NCBI GenBank assembly: GCA_934202525.1
Contig: CAKPYB010000002.1
Location: 62,001 to 126,000, forward strand
DNA: 64,000 nt
Source of the DNA: an uncultured Prevotella sp.
GTDB lineage: Bacteria; Bacteroidota; Bacteroidia; Bacteroidales; Bacteroidaceae
Direction of reading: 5' to 3'
How positions within the stretch are numbered: position 1 is the first letter of the stretch; each line of letters begins with the position of its first letter. Below, one piece after another: positions 15,429 through 26,100 of this stretch. Position numbers and translations under genes: made by a program. Below the pieces are notes generated by a model that was given only the letters and a program-made list of their open reading frames with translations, was not told the DNA's origin and made no database searches.

Positions 15429-16418
15429 TTAATTGTTATAGGTAAATGAGAACTCCTCCTTGGTTACTCCACTGCGCTGCCAAACGAGTTTCTCGTTGAG
15501 ATTCTTCTTCACCCCACCGGCGAAAGTAATCTCAGCATTGAGTTCCATCAAGTCACGATACTTGTTGTTCCAAGACAGCAAGGCATCGTCAGCCCAAGAA
15601 CCAGTACCTGTTGCAGTAACACCATCGGTGAGAGAAGTGATGGTACACTTCTCGTTGGCATCAAATGTGAGCAAGAGGTCTGCCTTGTAGATGGTACTAC
15701 CCTCCTGGAACTCTACTGAATAAACAGAGCTGTTCAGGGTGCGGGTAGTAATCTGAACCTTTGAAGCCTTCTCGATGTTGTCGGTGCTTGTATTGTGATG
15801 AGTCAACCACCAGCCACTATACTTGTTCTGATACTTCACGCAGTACATCACGTAATCCTTAGGAGCTGTTTCCCAGATGGCTGCATTGGTACGGGAACCT
15901 GTTGCACCTTCTTTCAGAGTACCGGCAGAGATTCTGTCGAAGCCCTGCTGATCGGTCATCGCCAGAGGAATCACGTAGGTATTCTTCACGGCATCAGGGT
16001 CGTTGAAGAAAGCATCAGTCAGCTGCACTACTGTCTCACCCGTCATTCCACCCTTGAAATCGAGTTTGTTGGTAGAAAGAGAGTAATATTCTGCAGGCAT
16101 TGCCTTTACAGGAGTACCATCGGCGAAAGTAAGATGATCGCACAGACTGTTATCCACAGCTACGTTCACATAACCTTTTCTTCCATTATATGATCCGGCA
16201 AAAGTTGCCTTGATCTTGCATTTATGCTCTTTATCAATAGATGTATCGTATTCATCATCGCCCAAGACGATGGTACGAACCGGACTCTGATAAACGAACA
16301 TGACAGTGGTTCCACCCTCGTAATCATCGAAAGTCTGGTCTCCATTCTCACATGCCGTGAAAGAAGCCAGCAATCCCAGAAGGGCTGCCACCATTTTTAT
16401 ATATCGTTTCATAATCAT
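15429..16418 (-). CDS. xusE: XusE-like outer-membrane lipoprotein (DUF1735/DUF4361-type)
   Basis: 329-aa lipoprotein (LLASFTACENGDQTF, lipobox FTAC) that probably sits on the cell surface and binds glycan beside the Xus importers. An N-terminal beta domain (~30-165, GYVNVAVDNSLCDHLTFADG and YVIPLAMTDQQGFDRI) resembles DUF1735; the C-terminal part (WWLTHHN to KLVWQRSG) resembles DUF4361. Its position between xusD and xyn10C is exactly that of xusE in described xylan loci. It starts MIMKRYIKM; Met3 (16412) is an equally possible start. Direct xylan binding has not been deduced from the sequence. Confidence 0.82.
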   Translation of the reverse strand: MIMKRYIKMVAALLGLLASFTACENGDQTFDDYEGGTTVMFVYQSPVRTIVLGDDEYDTSIDKEHKCKIKATFAGSYNGRKGYVNVAVDNSLCDHLTFADGTPVKAMPAEYYSLSTNKLDFKGGMTGETVVQLTDAFFNDPDAVKNTYVIPLAMTDQQGFDRISAGTLKEGATGSRTNAAIWETAPKDYVMYCVKYQNKYSGWWLTHHNTSTDNIEKASKVQITTRTLNSSVYSVEFQEGSTIYKADLLLTFDANEKCTITSLTDGVTATGTGSWADDALLSWNNKYRDLMELNAEITFAGGVKKNLNEKLVWQRSGVTKEEFSFTYNN

Positions 16419-16447
16419 TAGTCTTTATTTATAATATTAGTCGTTTA

Positions 16448-18241
16448 TTATTTCCAACCCTCGTTCTGCTTGAGGTTGCTGTATTTCAGAATCTCAGAGT
16501 ATGGGATAGGACCATAGTACATATAGTCTGAATACTTGCGCTCCTCAGCGTCGAAAGTCTTGTAGATGTATTCGCCTGTTGTGGCATCTGTCGTGATATT
16601 GATACCCTTGGCAGCCTCATTGAGGTTAGCCTTCCAGCGGCGCAAATCCCAGAAACGATGGTTCTCAAAGCAAAGCTCCAGGCGGCGCTCGTTGCGGATC
16701 AGCTCACGCATCTTGTCCTTGCTCTGTGCGCACTCCTCCAAGTATGGATCCTCTCCAAACTCACCAAGTCCGGCACGCTCACGGATTGCCTTGATCACAT
16801 CGTAGGCAGAATAGTTGGCACCGCCCACATTAGCCTTAGGGCCCTGAGCCTCATTGGCAGCCTCAGCATAGTCGAGCAAGATTTCCGTAGTACGGATACG
16901 AGCTGTTAAATGCATCATATCGGTTGTACTAGATGGATTCAGGTTGACATCAGCGCGAAGCAACTTACGCATATAGTAACCCGTCTTGGTAGACTTACCA
17001 TTCTCCCTATTCAATCCATCAATAGTCTTAGAGTCCGCAGCAGTGTTAACCACACCATCCGTTGCACCAATTTTGTCGCCATTGCAGAGGATATAAGCCT
17101 TCAGACGAGGATCTCGATTAGCGTATGGATCTTTAGCATCATATTCAGAATTTGGATCACTGATAGGATAACCATTAGCCATAGGGAAAGCATCCACCAG
17201 ATTTTGGGTAGGATTGATTTTACCACTACCAAAGAGCGAAGGAGGATAGTTATCACTCTCCAAAGAATGACTTTTAGAAACATTAGCACGCCAAATGATT
17301 TCCTTAGGGTTGTCAGAAGTTGCCCCTAAGTTATCTATCATCTTGGTATTGGCAAACCAATTCCATCCATTAGGATCAATGGCATCCAAACCGCCGAACT
17401 TCTGTAAGCAGTCGGCTGCATATTTAGCAGCATCCTCATAACTCATCACATTGGCTGAGGCGTATGCAGGTGAAGCTGCCATGATGGCGAGCTGAGCCTT
17501 GAAAGCTGAGATGATGCGACCGTCAATCTTACCACGATGGATTGAACCCAAGGCATGATTGTAAGTATCATTGGTTGCGCCCAGCTGTACATACTTAGCT
17601 GGCACACCATTTTCATCAACATCCACATATTGCTCAGGAAGATACTTCAAAGCCTCATCGAAATCAGACATAATCTGATCGACACACTCCTTAAAAGTAT
17701 TACGAGGCAAGTTGAAATCAGACTTTGAATTCTCAGATGAGAGATGGATAGGCACACCCATCAGCTGTCCATCTACCATACCTGCATGAGCACGGAGCAG
17801 ATAGAACATGTGCAAGCCACGAAGTGCATAAGCGTTACCTTTGTAATTGTCACAAAACATTTGGTTGAGTACTTTACTAGAGTAAGCCCACTCTACTTTA
17901 TCGCAGTTTTCCAACATCAGGTTACAGTACTGGATGGCATGATAACGTCCATCCCACTGTGAAACCGGGTTCATATTCGCAGCCCAAGAACCAGTAGCCA
18001 TCTTCTTGTAATTATCACCGTTCTGGTTGATAACTGCATCATCTGTGGCGGCATCTGAAGATGGACTCTCACTATACGGCAAAGCCAAGTAAGCGTTGTC
18101 AAGAAGACCACGTGCAAAAGTTGGGTCTTTGTACATTTGGCTGATATCTTGGTTATTTTCCAAGGCAGGCTCAAACAAGTCATCACAAGATGTGAACGAG
18201 ATTAGGACTGCGCTTATCAATAATAATCTTGATAATTTCAT
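16448..18241 (-). CDS. xusD: SusD/RagB family surface glycan-binding lipoprotein (second pair)
   Basis: 597-aa outer-membrane lipoprotein (LISAVLISFTSCDDLFEP, lipobox FTSC). SusD features are the N-terminal segment DPTFARGLLDNAYLALPY, the TPR-like helical region YRALRGLHMFYLLRAH-like (NAYALRGLHMFYLLRAHAGM near 135), and the C-terminal IRNERRLELCFENHRFWDLRRW (~545) typical of RagB/SusD. It forms the lid of the transporter with the adjacent XusC, encoded 22 nt upstream. As the fourth gene of the operon, it captures xylo-oligosaccharides at the cell surface. Substrate is inferred from the xylanase in the same operon. Confidence 0.93.
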   Translation of the reverse strand: MKLSRLLLISAVLISFTSCDDLFEPALENNQDISQMYKDPTFARGLLDNAYLALPYSESPSSDAATDDAVINQNGDNYKKMATGSWAANMNPVSQWDGRYHAIQYCNLMLENCDKVEWAYSSKVLNQMFCDNYKGNAYALRGLHMFYLLRAHAGMVDGQLMGVPIHLSSENSKSDFNLPRNTFKECVDQIMSDFDEALKYLPEQYVDVDENGVPAKYVQLGATNDTYNHALGSIHRGKIDGRIISAFKAQLAIMAASPAYASANVMSYEDAAKYAADCLQKFGGLDAIDPNGWNWFANTKMIDNLGATSDNPKEIIWRANVSKSHSLESDNYPPSLFGSGKINPTQNLVDAFPMANGYPISDPNSEYDAKDPYANRDPRLKAYILCNGDKIGATDGVVNTAADSKTIDGLNRENGKSTKTGYYMRKLLRADVNLNPSSTTDMMHLTARIRTTEILLDYAEAANEAQGPKANVGGANYSAYDVIKAIRERAGLGEFGEDPYLEECAQSKDKMRELIRNERRLELCFENHRFWDLRRWKANLNEAAKGINITTDATTGEYIYKTFDAEERKYSDYMYYGPIPYSEILKYSNLKQNEGWK

Positions 18242-18263
18242 AATTTTAATTCTTTAATTGATT

Positions 18264-21095
18264 CTAGAATGAAACCTTAGCACCGATGCTATAGAAGCGG
18301 TTCAATGGTGCCGAACCTGAATTGTTAACATTCATCTCCATGAGCTTGCGCTCCTTGGCTATGGTGAGCAGACTGTTGCCGTTGACAAAGAGCTGAAGTC
18401 CGCGTACGAAACTCTTCATGAACATCGCCTTAGGGAAGTCGTAGCTCAACTGCACCTTCTGAAGGTCGATGCGGTCGGTAGAGTACATCCAGAAATCTGA
18501 TGTCTGATAGTTGTTCGTACCAGCCTCTGTGGTCAGACGTGGATAAGTTGCAGTTGCAGCAGTCTCCTTGGTCCATCTGCCTCGCATCTCTGCTGTATAT
18601 TTGGCACTACCACCTACCCAGAAGTAGGTAGAATTCTTCACGGCGTGAGCACCGAAGTTTCCTGTGCCGAGCATGAAGAGGGTGAAGCCTTTATACTTCA
18701 AGGTGAGGTTCATACCGATGGTGGTAGGAGTTCCATACCAGCCGCCCTTGCCCAGATAAACCTGGTCCTTGCTGTCGATGACGTTGTCGCCGTTCTGATC
18801 CTTGTACTTCAGATCACCCGGACGGATGGTTCCGCCGATAATCTGGGTTGGAGAATTCTTGATATCATCCTCATCCTGGAAGAAGCCCAGGCACTCATAA
18901 CCCCAGATGGCATCGAGTGGCTGACCCTGGCGATACTGATAGGTATCAGCATACTGCGAATCATCTCGCTTGGTTGCCTCGGTGGTGTAATAAGTTACGT
19001 TGGCTCCTACGCCAAAACCGAAATCACCCAACTGCTTCTTATAGTTCACAGCAAAGTCGAAACCGCTGCGCTTGTCCTCATTAAAATTAATGTAAGGAAC
19101 AAAAGAAGACTCTGGATAGTAGCTGAACAGATAGCTAGGCACCTGGTTGCGAGCCTGCAGGATTCCGTTGGTCCACTTAGAAAGGAAGTAAGATGCATCG
19201 AAGCTCAAAGACTTGTTGAGTACTTCGGCATGAATTGTTGCAGAGAACTCCTTGCGATGCAAGTAGTTGAAGTCTTTGTTCTCACCTCGCTTAGACTGAA
19301 TGGCAGAGTGACCTGAACCTCCATTCCAGTCCCACCAGCCACCACTCTGGTATGTTCCCAGGTACATATAATAGTTATCAATGCCCAGATCGGTCTTCAT
19401 ATCGGTATAGCTTGCACTCAAAGTTAAGTCATCGAAGATGGAATTCTCCAAGAACTTCTCTTTAGACAAGCGCCATCCCAATGTAACGGATGGAGACATA
19501 CCCAAGCGATTGGCTGAAGGTAACTTGGCAGACCAAGGTGTAGCCAGAGCGAAATCGGCATAATACTTATGATCATAGTTATAAGAGAGCTGCAAGCCCA
19601 TGTTGGCGTTGCTCACCTTATGATATTCTCCTGACTTACTCTGCTGGTAACCGTTGGCAACCAGCATGGCGCTTACGTTGTGCACATCGTTGAAGGTGCG
19701 GTTGTAATCGAAGTGCGCATTGAATGCGATGGTCTGGTTATCGGTAGAACCAGAGATATTCTGAGCACCCGATTTCTTATCAACCGTACCATTGTTGTTC
19801 AAACCTACGATAACATCCTTGCCGTTGTAGTTAGCCCATGTAGGCTGGAAGGTGGCGTAGGTATTGTTGAACGATGTTGAGTATGCCGTAGCATAGTCGA
19901 TGGCTACCATGGTATGGAAGCTCAAGCCTTTGAGTACAGAAGAGAGGTCGAAGTTCAAACCTGCATCAAACTGGAACTGACGGCTGTGATAGACATTGGT
20001 ACCCGAAGCATAGATGTCGCCGAACACGTTGGTGAGGTCAGTAGAAGAACCACCCAGGAAGTACTTGCCATCAATGATATTGCTGGTAGCTCCAATCATA
20101 GTCAGCGCCGACTTGGCACTAGGGTCAATCATATCTACAGGTATTAGCGGAGCCACACGATTAGGACGGAAGGTGCGAGCCTGCTCCCAGTAGCCTTTAT
20201 TGTTAGCCGCCTTAGAGCTATAGTAAGTGGCATTTGCATTCACGTAGGCATTGATGGTACTGCTCAAGGCGAAATCCACATTACCTCTTACATTGAATCG
20301 GTCGGTATAGTTCTTCTTAGCCTCGCCGAAGTTCAAGTTGTCACCGTTGCGATAGTAACTCACATTGGCATAGAAGCGTGCCTTCTGGTTGCCGCCTTCT
20401 ATTTCGGCAGAAACCTCCGAGCGGTTGAACGCCTTCTTGATGTAATCAGAAGAATAGAAGTCAACGCTAGGATAGCGATATGGATTCTTGCCAGATGCAT
20501 AGTTGTAGATGGTCTCTGCAGAATATGGCAGGTTATTTTCGGCACCGCCATCATTGAGGAAAGCCTCGTTGTAGAGAGTCATGTACTCAGCCGAACCGAG
20601 ATACTCAGGGAAAGCCTTAGCTACGTTCCAACCCGTGTTGGCGTTCACCTTTACCGACAAGCCATCGTTAACCTTACCACGCTTGGTGGTAATGAGAATC
20701 ACGCCATTGGCAGCCTTGCTGCCATAGAGCACTGTAGCCTGGGCACCCTTCAGGAAAGAGATATCCTCAATCTCGTCTGGGCGAACGTTATTAGCATCAC
20801 GTGGCACACCGTCGATGAGGACGAGTGCATTGGAATAACCCCACATACCATTGCCATTATAACCGGATACATAACCCTGCATGTTGTCAAGGCTGTAGGT
20901 ATTATAGTTTTTCTCTGTCAATTCTCTGACGTTGACGGTGCTCACACCACCGAGCACATCGCTCTGGTATGCCTTCTTGAACGCCACGTTGACCATTGCG
21001 CTATCAGCAGATTCCTGAGCCGAAGCAGGCAACTGTGCCAGAAGTGCCGTAACCACTGTCAGAGCAGAGTATATTGTTTTCTTATTATTTTTCAT
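18264..21095 (-). CDS. xusC: SusC-type TonB-dependent outer-membrane transporter (second pair), no N-terminal extension domain
   Basis: 943-aa outer-membrane barrel that imports xylo-oligosaccharides using TonB. The signal peptide starts at the ATG 21093-21095 (MKNNKKTIYSALTVVTALLAQLPASAQ); the frame is open 14 codons upstream without signal character. The mature protein starts almost at once with the plug (VALVLIDG-type NALVLIDGVPRDANNV, then ATVLYGSKAANGVILITTKRG near 120). The carboxypeptidase-D-like N-terminal domain present in XusA is missing. The C-terminus LNRFYSIGAKVSF ends in Phe, as expected for an outer-membrane barrel. It pairs with XusD. Confidence 0.92.
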   Translation of the reverse strand: MKNNKKTIYSALTVVTALLAQLPASAQESADSAMVNVAFKKAYQSDVLGGVSTVNVRELTEKNYNTYSLDNMQGYVSGYNGNGMWGYSNALVLIDGVPRDANNVRPDEIEDISFLKGAQATVLYGSKAANGVILITTKRGKVNDGLSVKVNANTGWNVAKAFPEYLGSAEYMTLYNEAFLNDGGAENNLPYSAETIYNYASGKNPYRYPSVDFYSSDYIKKAFNRSEVSAEIEGGNQKARFYANVSYYRNGDNLNFGEAKKNYTDRFNVRGNVDFALSSTINAYVNANATYYSSKAANNKGYWEQARTFRPNRVAPLIPVDMIDPSAKSALTMIGATSNIIDGKYFLGGSSTDLTNVFGDIYASGTNVYHSRQFQFDAGLNFDLSSVLKGLSFHTMVAIDYATAYSTSFNNTYATFQPTWANYNGKDVIVGLNNNGTVDKKSGAQNISGSTDNQTIAFNAHFDYNRTFNDVHNVSAMLVANGYQQSKSGEYHKVSNANMGLQLSYNYDHKYYADFALATPWSAKLPSANRLGMSPSVTLGWRLSKEKFLENSIFDDLTLSASYTDMKTDLGIDNYYMYLGTYQSGGWWDWNGGSGHSAIQSKRGENKDFNYLHRKEFSATIHAEVLNKSLSFDASYFLSKWTNGILQARNQVPSYLFSYYPESSFVPYINFNEDKRSGFDFAVNYKKQLGDFGFGVGANVTYYTTEATKRDDSQYADTYQYRQGQPLDAIWGYECLGFFQDEDDIKNSPTQIIGGTIRPGDLKYKDQNGDNVIDSKDQVYLGKGGWYGTPTTIGMNLTLKYKGFTLFMLGTGNFGAHAVKNSTYFWVGGSAKYTAEMRGRWTKETAATATYPRLTTEAGTNNYQTSDFWMYSTDRIDLQKVQLSYDFPKAMFMKSFVRGLQLFVNGNSLLTIAKERKLMEMNVNNSGSAPLNRFYSIGAKVSF

Positions 21096-21149
21096 ATATA
21101 ATATGATTATTTCTAAGTTTATGCTTTTATATATCACATCTCCGGGTGA

Positions 21150-23093
21150 TTACCATCCAGGATTCTGACCGAACTCAGGATACAGATAAACATCGCTTTC
21201 CTTGAGTGGCAAGAGATAGTGTTTCTCTGAGAAGTCGCGGGTCAAGATGGTCTTCTCGCTCCATCCTGTCACCTCGGCATCACGTGGATCATTCTTGGCA
21301 AAGTCGAAGTTGCCTACACGCTTGAACTCCTGTGATGTCTTGATATTGTATGGATATTCGGTGAGAAGCAACCAGCGCTGCAAGTCGTTCCAGCGGAAGC
21401 CCTCGAAGGCGAGTTCGACGGCACGTTCGCGGCGAACCTCGTCCATAAACTTGTTCTGATTACCCACAAACTTATCTGCCACATGACCAGCACCCACACG
21501 GTCGCGAAGTACATTAATGGCATCGACAGCTGTAAGATTAACCTTAGAACTCTTATAGTTGGCACCTCCAGCAGCCGCACCTGCCTCAGCATACATTAAA
21601 TAGATGTCTGCAAGACGCAAATAAGGCAAATACAGACGCAAAGCTGAAGAATATGCATCCATGTTATCTTCCTTATTACACTGATGAGGCACTAATTTCT
21701 GGCAAAAATAACCTGTGCGAGAACCAACATCTGACAATCGAAGATTACCACCTGTATATAATTCCAGATATTTATAAGGCTTATGTTCTTCTTTAGGAGA
21801 AGTACTAATAAACTGGAATCCATCAAACATAATGTCATGATAGAAACGAGGGTCACGATCCTTGAATGGATGAGTAGGATCAAAGCCAGAATCTGGGTCA
21901 TCCAGTGGAAGACCATTTGCCATTCCATAATAGTTCACATAGTTAGCCGTAGGCTGATGAATCACGTTATCACCCTCTATCAAGCCTCCAGCCTTAGGCC
22001 CATAAGTATGAGCAAATTGCCATGATGAACAATCTACATTACCTACATAAGGGCCTCGCAATATCGCCTCTGTGGAACCCGGCATTCTAAAGCCATGTCC
22101 TGTATCACGGAATATATCAGAGAAATTGGTGCTTGAACTGGCAGAAGCCTTATGATCGTAGATATTCTCATAATCAAATTCAGCCAAAGCGTATGGAGTT
22201 TTGCCAGAGTTCACTTCACTGATAGCCTCAGCCAAAGCATCAGCAGCCTTGGCAGCCAAATCTACATTATATTTATAGGTATCACCATTCTTGGAAGCAC
22301 CCTTTTCTGCCTTACCCAAATTATTCAATGGAGAAGCAGCCCACAAGAGCACCTTGCCAAGATAGCCCAAAGCACAAACCTTGGTGATTCGGAAATCATT
22401 CTTGCCCAAAGTTTTCTTACCGATGGTAGTCTTATCCCAATCGTTAGGCAGCAAGTCGGCTGCTGCCCTGAAATCATCCGCACACTTCAAGGCGCACTCC
22501 TGATAAGAAAGACGAGGCAAAGTCAAAACTGATGCACCATCCAATACGGTGTCTACGTATGGCATACCGCCAAAGAAAGCTATCAACTCCTCGTGCCACC
22601 AAGCACGGAAGAAAAGCAACTGTCCCTTGATGAAGTTTTTCTCCTCCTGCGTACAATCTGTCATCAGGTCAAGATTGGCAAGACCGATGTTGCACTTACG
22701 AATGCAATACCAAGCGTGTTCCAAAGAATGGTTGAAGTTTGGGGTGCCAACGTTGGCAGGATTCAAGGTGTTCGTATGCAAAAAACTTTGCTGATTGTTA
22801 TACCAATCACGATAGTCGCCCAAGTCAAAGTGGGCGGTTACATGAGTATCGCCGGCTCCTGTATTCATGATTTCATCTTCACCCCAGTTGAAGGTTACAC
22901 ACCAATAGTTGGACTCCTTGTTAGGAATGCAGTTGTAAACCTCCTCGATATATCCCTGGAAGTTGGTGAAGTTCTTGAACGCTTGCTCCGCACTCACAGT
23001 TGTGTCAGGACTCTTGTCCAAGTAATCGGTACAAGAGGCGAAACCACAAGTGAGGCTCAGCGCACAAAAAAATTTTACTATATTTTGTTTCAT
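21150..23093 (-). CDS. xusB: SusD/RagB family surface glycan-binding lipoprotein (first pair)
   Basis: 647-aa lipoprotein (MKQNIVKFFCALSLTCGFASCTDYL, lipobox FASC) that binds xylan or its large fragments at the surface and caps XusA. SusD signatures are DKSPDTTVSAEQAFKNFTNFQGYIEEVYN at the N-terminus, FIKGQLLFFRAWWHEELIAFFGGMPYVD near 170, and VRRERAVELAFEGFRWNDLQRW near 590. It is encoded 13 nt after xusA and 54 nt before xusC, in the same operon. Substrate is inferred from the locus. Confidence 0.93.
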   Translation of the reverse strand: MKQNIVKFFCALSLTCGFASCTDYLDKSPDTTVSAEQAFKNFTNFQGYIEEVYNCIPNKESNYWCVTFNWGEDEIMNTGAGDTHVTAHFDLGDYRDWYNNQQSFLHTNTLNPANVGTPNFNHSLEHAWYCIRKCNIGLANLDLMTDCTQEEKNFIKGQLLFFRAWWHEELIAFFGGMPYVDTVLDGASVLTLPRLSYQECALKCADDFRAAADLLPNDWDKTTIGKKTLGKNDFRITKVCALGYLGKVLLWAASPLNNLGKAEKGASKNGDTYKYNVDLAAKAADALAEAISEVNSGKTPYALAEFDYENIYDHKASASSSTNFSDIFRDTGHGFRMPGSTEAILRGPYVGNVDCSSWQFAHTYGPKAGGLIEGDNVIHQPTANYVNYYGMANGLPLDDPDSGFDPTHPFKDRDPRFYHDIMFDGFQFISTSPKEEHKPYKYLELYTGGNLRLSDVGSRTGYFCQKLVPHQCNKEDNMDAYSSALRLYLPYLRLADIYLMYAEAGAAAGGANYKSSKVNLTAVDAINVLRDRVGAGHVADKFVGNQNKFMDEVRRERAVELAFEGFRWNDLQRWLLLTEYPYNIKTSQEFKRVGNFDFAKNDPRDAEVTGWSEKTILTRDFSEKHYLLPLKESDVYLYPEFGQNPGW

Positions 23094-23106
23094 TTGTTAT
23101 ACTTGT

Positions 23107-26100
23107 TTAAAGATTAAACTTGACACCGAAGTTTACACGCTTCATTGTAGGGTAAGCTCCATAAGCTCCACCATCACTAGAGAAGTTTGACTCACGGTCA
23201 TCTGGCATTCGGGTCCAGAGCCAGAGGTTGTTGCCACTTACGTAAACCTTGAGGTTATTCAAACCGAGCTTCTTGATCCAACCGCCGTTCCAAGTATAGG
23301 CTATCTCTACGTTCTTCAGGCGGATGTATGAACCGTCGCAAAGATACTGAGTACCATAATAAGCCGCAGTAGACATTGGCTTGGAGTTGAAACGTGGAGT
23401 GATGACATCGCAGTTGTTGTGATTGTCGCTCCACCAGGTACCCTGATCGTAAACGTTGGCAAGCATTGGGTCTGACAGGCTGACCATGGTTACATCACGG
23501 GTCACGTTTGTTACACCATAGAACTGAGCGAAGCAGCTGAAGCCCTTGTACTCATAACCGATGGTGGCATTGTAGGTGTTCTGAGGAGAACGTGTATATC
23601 CGTATGGTATCCAGTCGTTCACATTATCAATCTTGCCATCACCATTGAAATCGACGATGTAGTAATCTCCAGGAAGACGCTGACTGTCATTGGAATCCAT
23701 CTTTGGAGAACCATATACGTCATCATAGTTCTGAAGGATACCCTTATTTAAATAGGTATAGGTCTGACCGATGGAATGACCTGCCGCCTTACGGTAAGAA
23801 GGAAGAAGTTCTGGGTCGTCCTTCACCTTGATCTTGTTAACAGCATGAGTCATATTAAAGTTTGCCCAAAGGCGCATCTTATTGGCAAAGACCTTGTTGA
23901 ACCTTACTTCCAACTCATAACCACTCGTAGTTACCTTACCTAAGTTGGCAGTTGGAGGAGTCTGACCGAAGTAAGAAGGAACCGAACGTTCCGAGCCCTT
24001 CACAAGGATGTCAGAACGAGTATCATGGAAGAAATCAACAGAACCCGTGAGCAATCCACCCAAGAAACCATAATCCACACCGACGTTCACCTTCTTCACC
24101 TTTTCCCAGTGTACGTTTTCATTACCAACAGAAGTTTCCTTGTACCAAGTGTATGGAGAATCACCATGGTTGACATCCATTTGAGCATTGCCACCATAAG
24201 CCCACTGCGACATATAGAGGAAACGGTCGCCCACGTTGTCATCACCAATTTCACCATAGGATGCACGAATCTTCATCATATCCAGAATCTTGTGTTCACG
24301 CAAGTACTTCATGAAAGGTTCTTCCGAAATCATCCAGCCGATAGCACCTGAACTAAAGAAGGCAAAACGATTGTCTGGAGAGAATTTCTCGGAACCGTTA
24401 TAAGCACCATTGTACTCGAAGAAGTACCGAGAATTCCAGTCGTATGTAGCACGGAACACCCAATCCTCACGATAAGCAGGAATCATATAACCAGTAGCAT
24501 TCTCCTGACGACCAAAGAGTCCCATACCACTCACACTATGCTTACCAAAAGAACGAGCCCAGTTGAGTTGCAACTGATAATTGAGACTGCGCATGGTCTG
24601 TTTGTTATCAACCTCGCCACCTTCGACCGTCCATTTGTTACCCATAGAATAGTCGAAATGATCGTTCTTTTCAAAAGGCTGTTCATAACTCACTGCTCCT
24701 GTATCAGGATCAATCCATTTGGATTGTGGATTATTATACATATCCTTGACACCACGATTAATCTCCACAAAGGTATTATCCCATGAAATCATTCCTCGTG
24801 CAGAAAGTCCCTTGGTAATAAAATCAAGTTTCTGTTCCAATACGAAGTCGGTTGTGATGCGAGTCGTGGTCAAGTTCATTGTACCACCCAAGGAAACCAA
24901 TCGGGCAGAGTTGGACACGTTCGTTGAACCAGGCAAATATCCCCAACTGCCATCACTGTACTTTGGCAAGAAAGCATCAGGCGAAATGTTATAAGCACCA
25001 GCCCACTGTTGGGAAACACCCCAGTCGCCCGTACCATACATATTGCTCCAAGGAGCTTTTCTCACGCCATTAGAGCCAGCAAGGTTCATCTTGAATAAAG
25101 TTGACTTGGTGATATTAAAGTCGAGGTTAGAACGAACGTTCACACGATTATAGTTATAACCTGTACTATAGTTACGACCATTGCCAAAATCCTTATAAAG
25201 GTCACCCTCGTTCACGAAATCCACACCTGCAAAGTACTTCACAAACTTGGTACCACCCGATACATTTACATTGGCATTGTATGACATGGTGTAATCCTTG
25301 AAGAGTACATCCTGCCAATCTACGTTCGGATAACGCTCACGCTGCTCCAGTGTAGTCTGGTTGCGATAGTTCTCGATGAAACTCATTGGTTTCATCTTAT
25401 CGAAACTGCCAGGAGAGAGGTTCAACTCATGCTCAATGGCCTTGTTGCGGGCAACAAGCGCATCGTAAGAATCATATTTATCTGGCAACTTAGAAGGAAT
25501 CTTCATCACGGCATTGGCAGTAACGCTAATCTGAGCCTTGCCTTCAGAACCACGCTTGGTGGTAATCAGGATAACACCATTCGCACCCTTAACACCGTAA
25601 ACGGCGGTGGCAGAAGCATCCTTCAATACAGAGATGGTTGCCACAGACTGCATGTCAACGCTTGACATTGGTCGCTCGATACCATCTACCAAAACGAGTG
25701 GAGCAGAGTTGTTCCAGGAAGAAGCACCACGAATCTGAATCTGAGGTTCCTCCTCACCAGGCATACCGCTGGATGCTGTGGTAACTACACCCGGAAGGTT
25801 ACCGGTCAAAGCAGCACCGATGTCGCTGATACCTGCTGCGCGCTCCAGCACCTTGCCGGTGGTCTGGGTAATAGCACCTACCACAGAAGCCTTCTTCTGC
25901 TGACCATAACCAACGACTACGACTTCACCGATGGCATTGTCGTCTTCCAGTGAGAGTTTGAACTCTCTCTTCTTACCGATCTTTACTTCCTTGGTCTTCA
26001 TACCTACGTAAGTAAATACGAGAGTAGAGTTTTCAGAAGGCACATCGATGTTGAAGTTACCGTCAAAGTCGGTGACCGCACCGACGCTGGCATTACCTTT

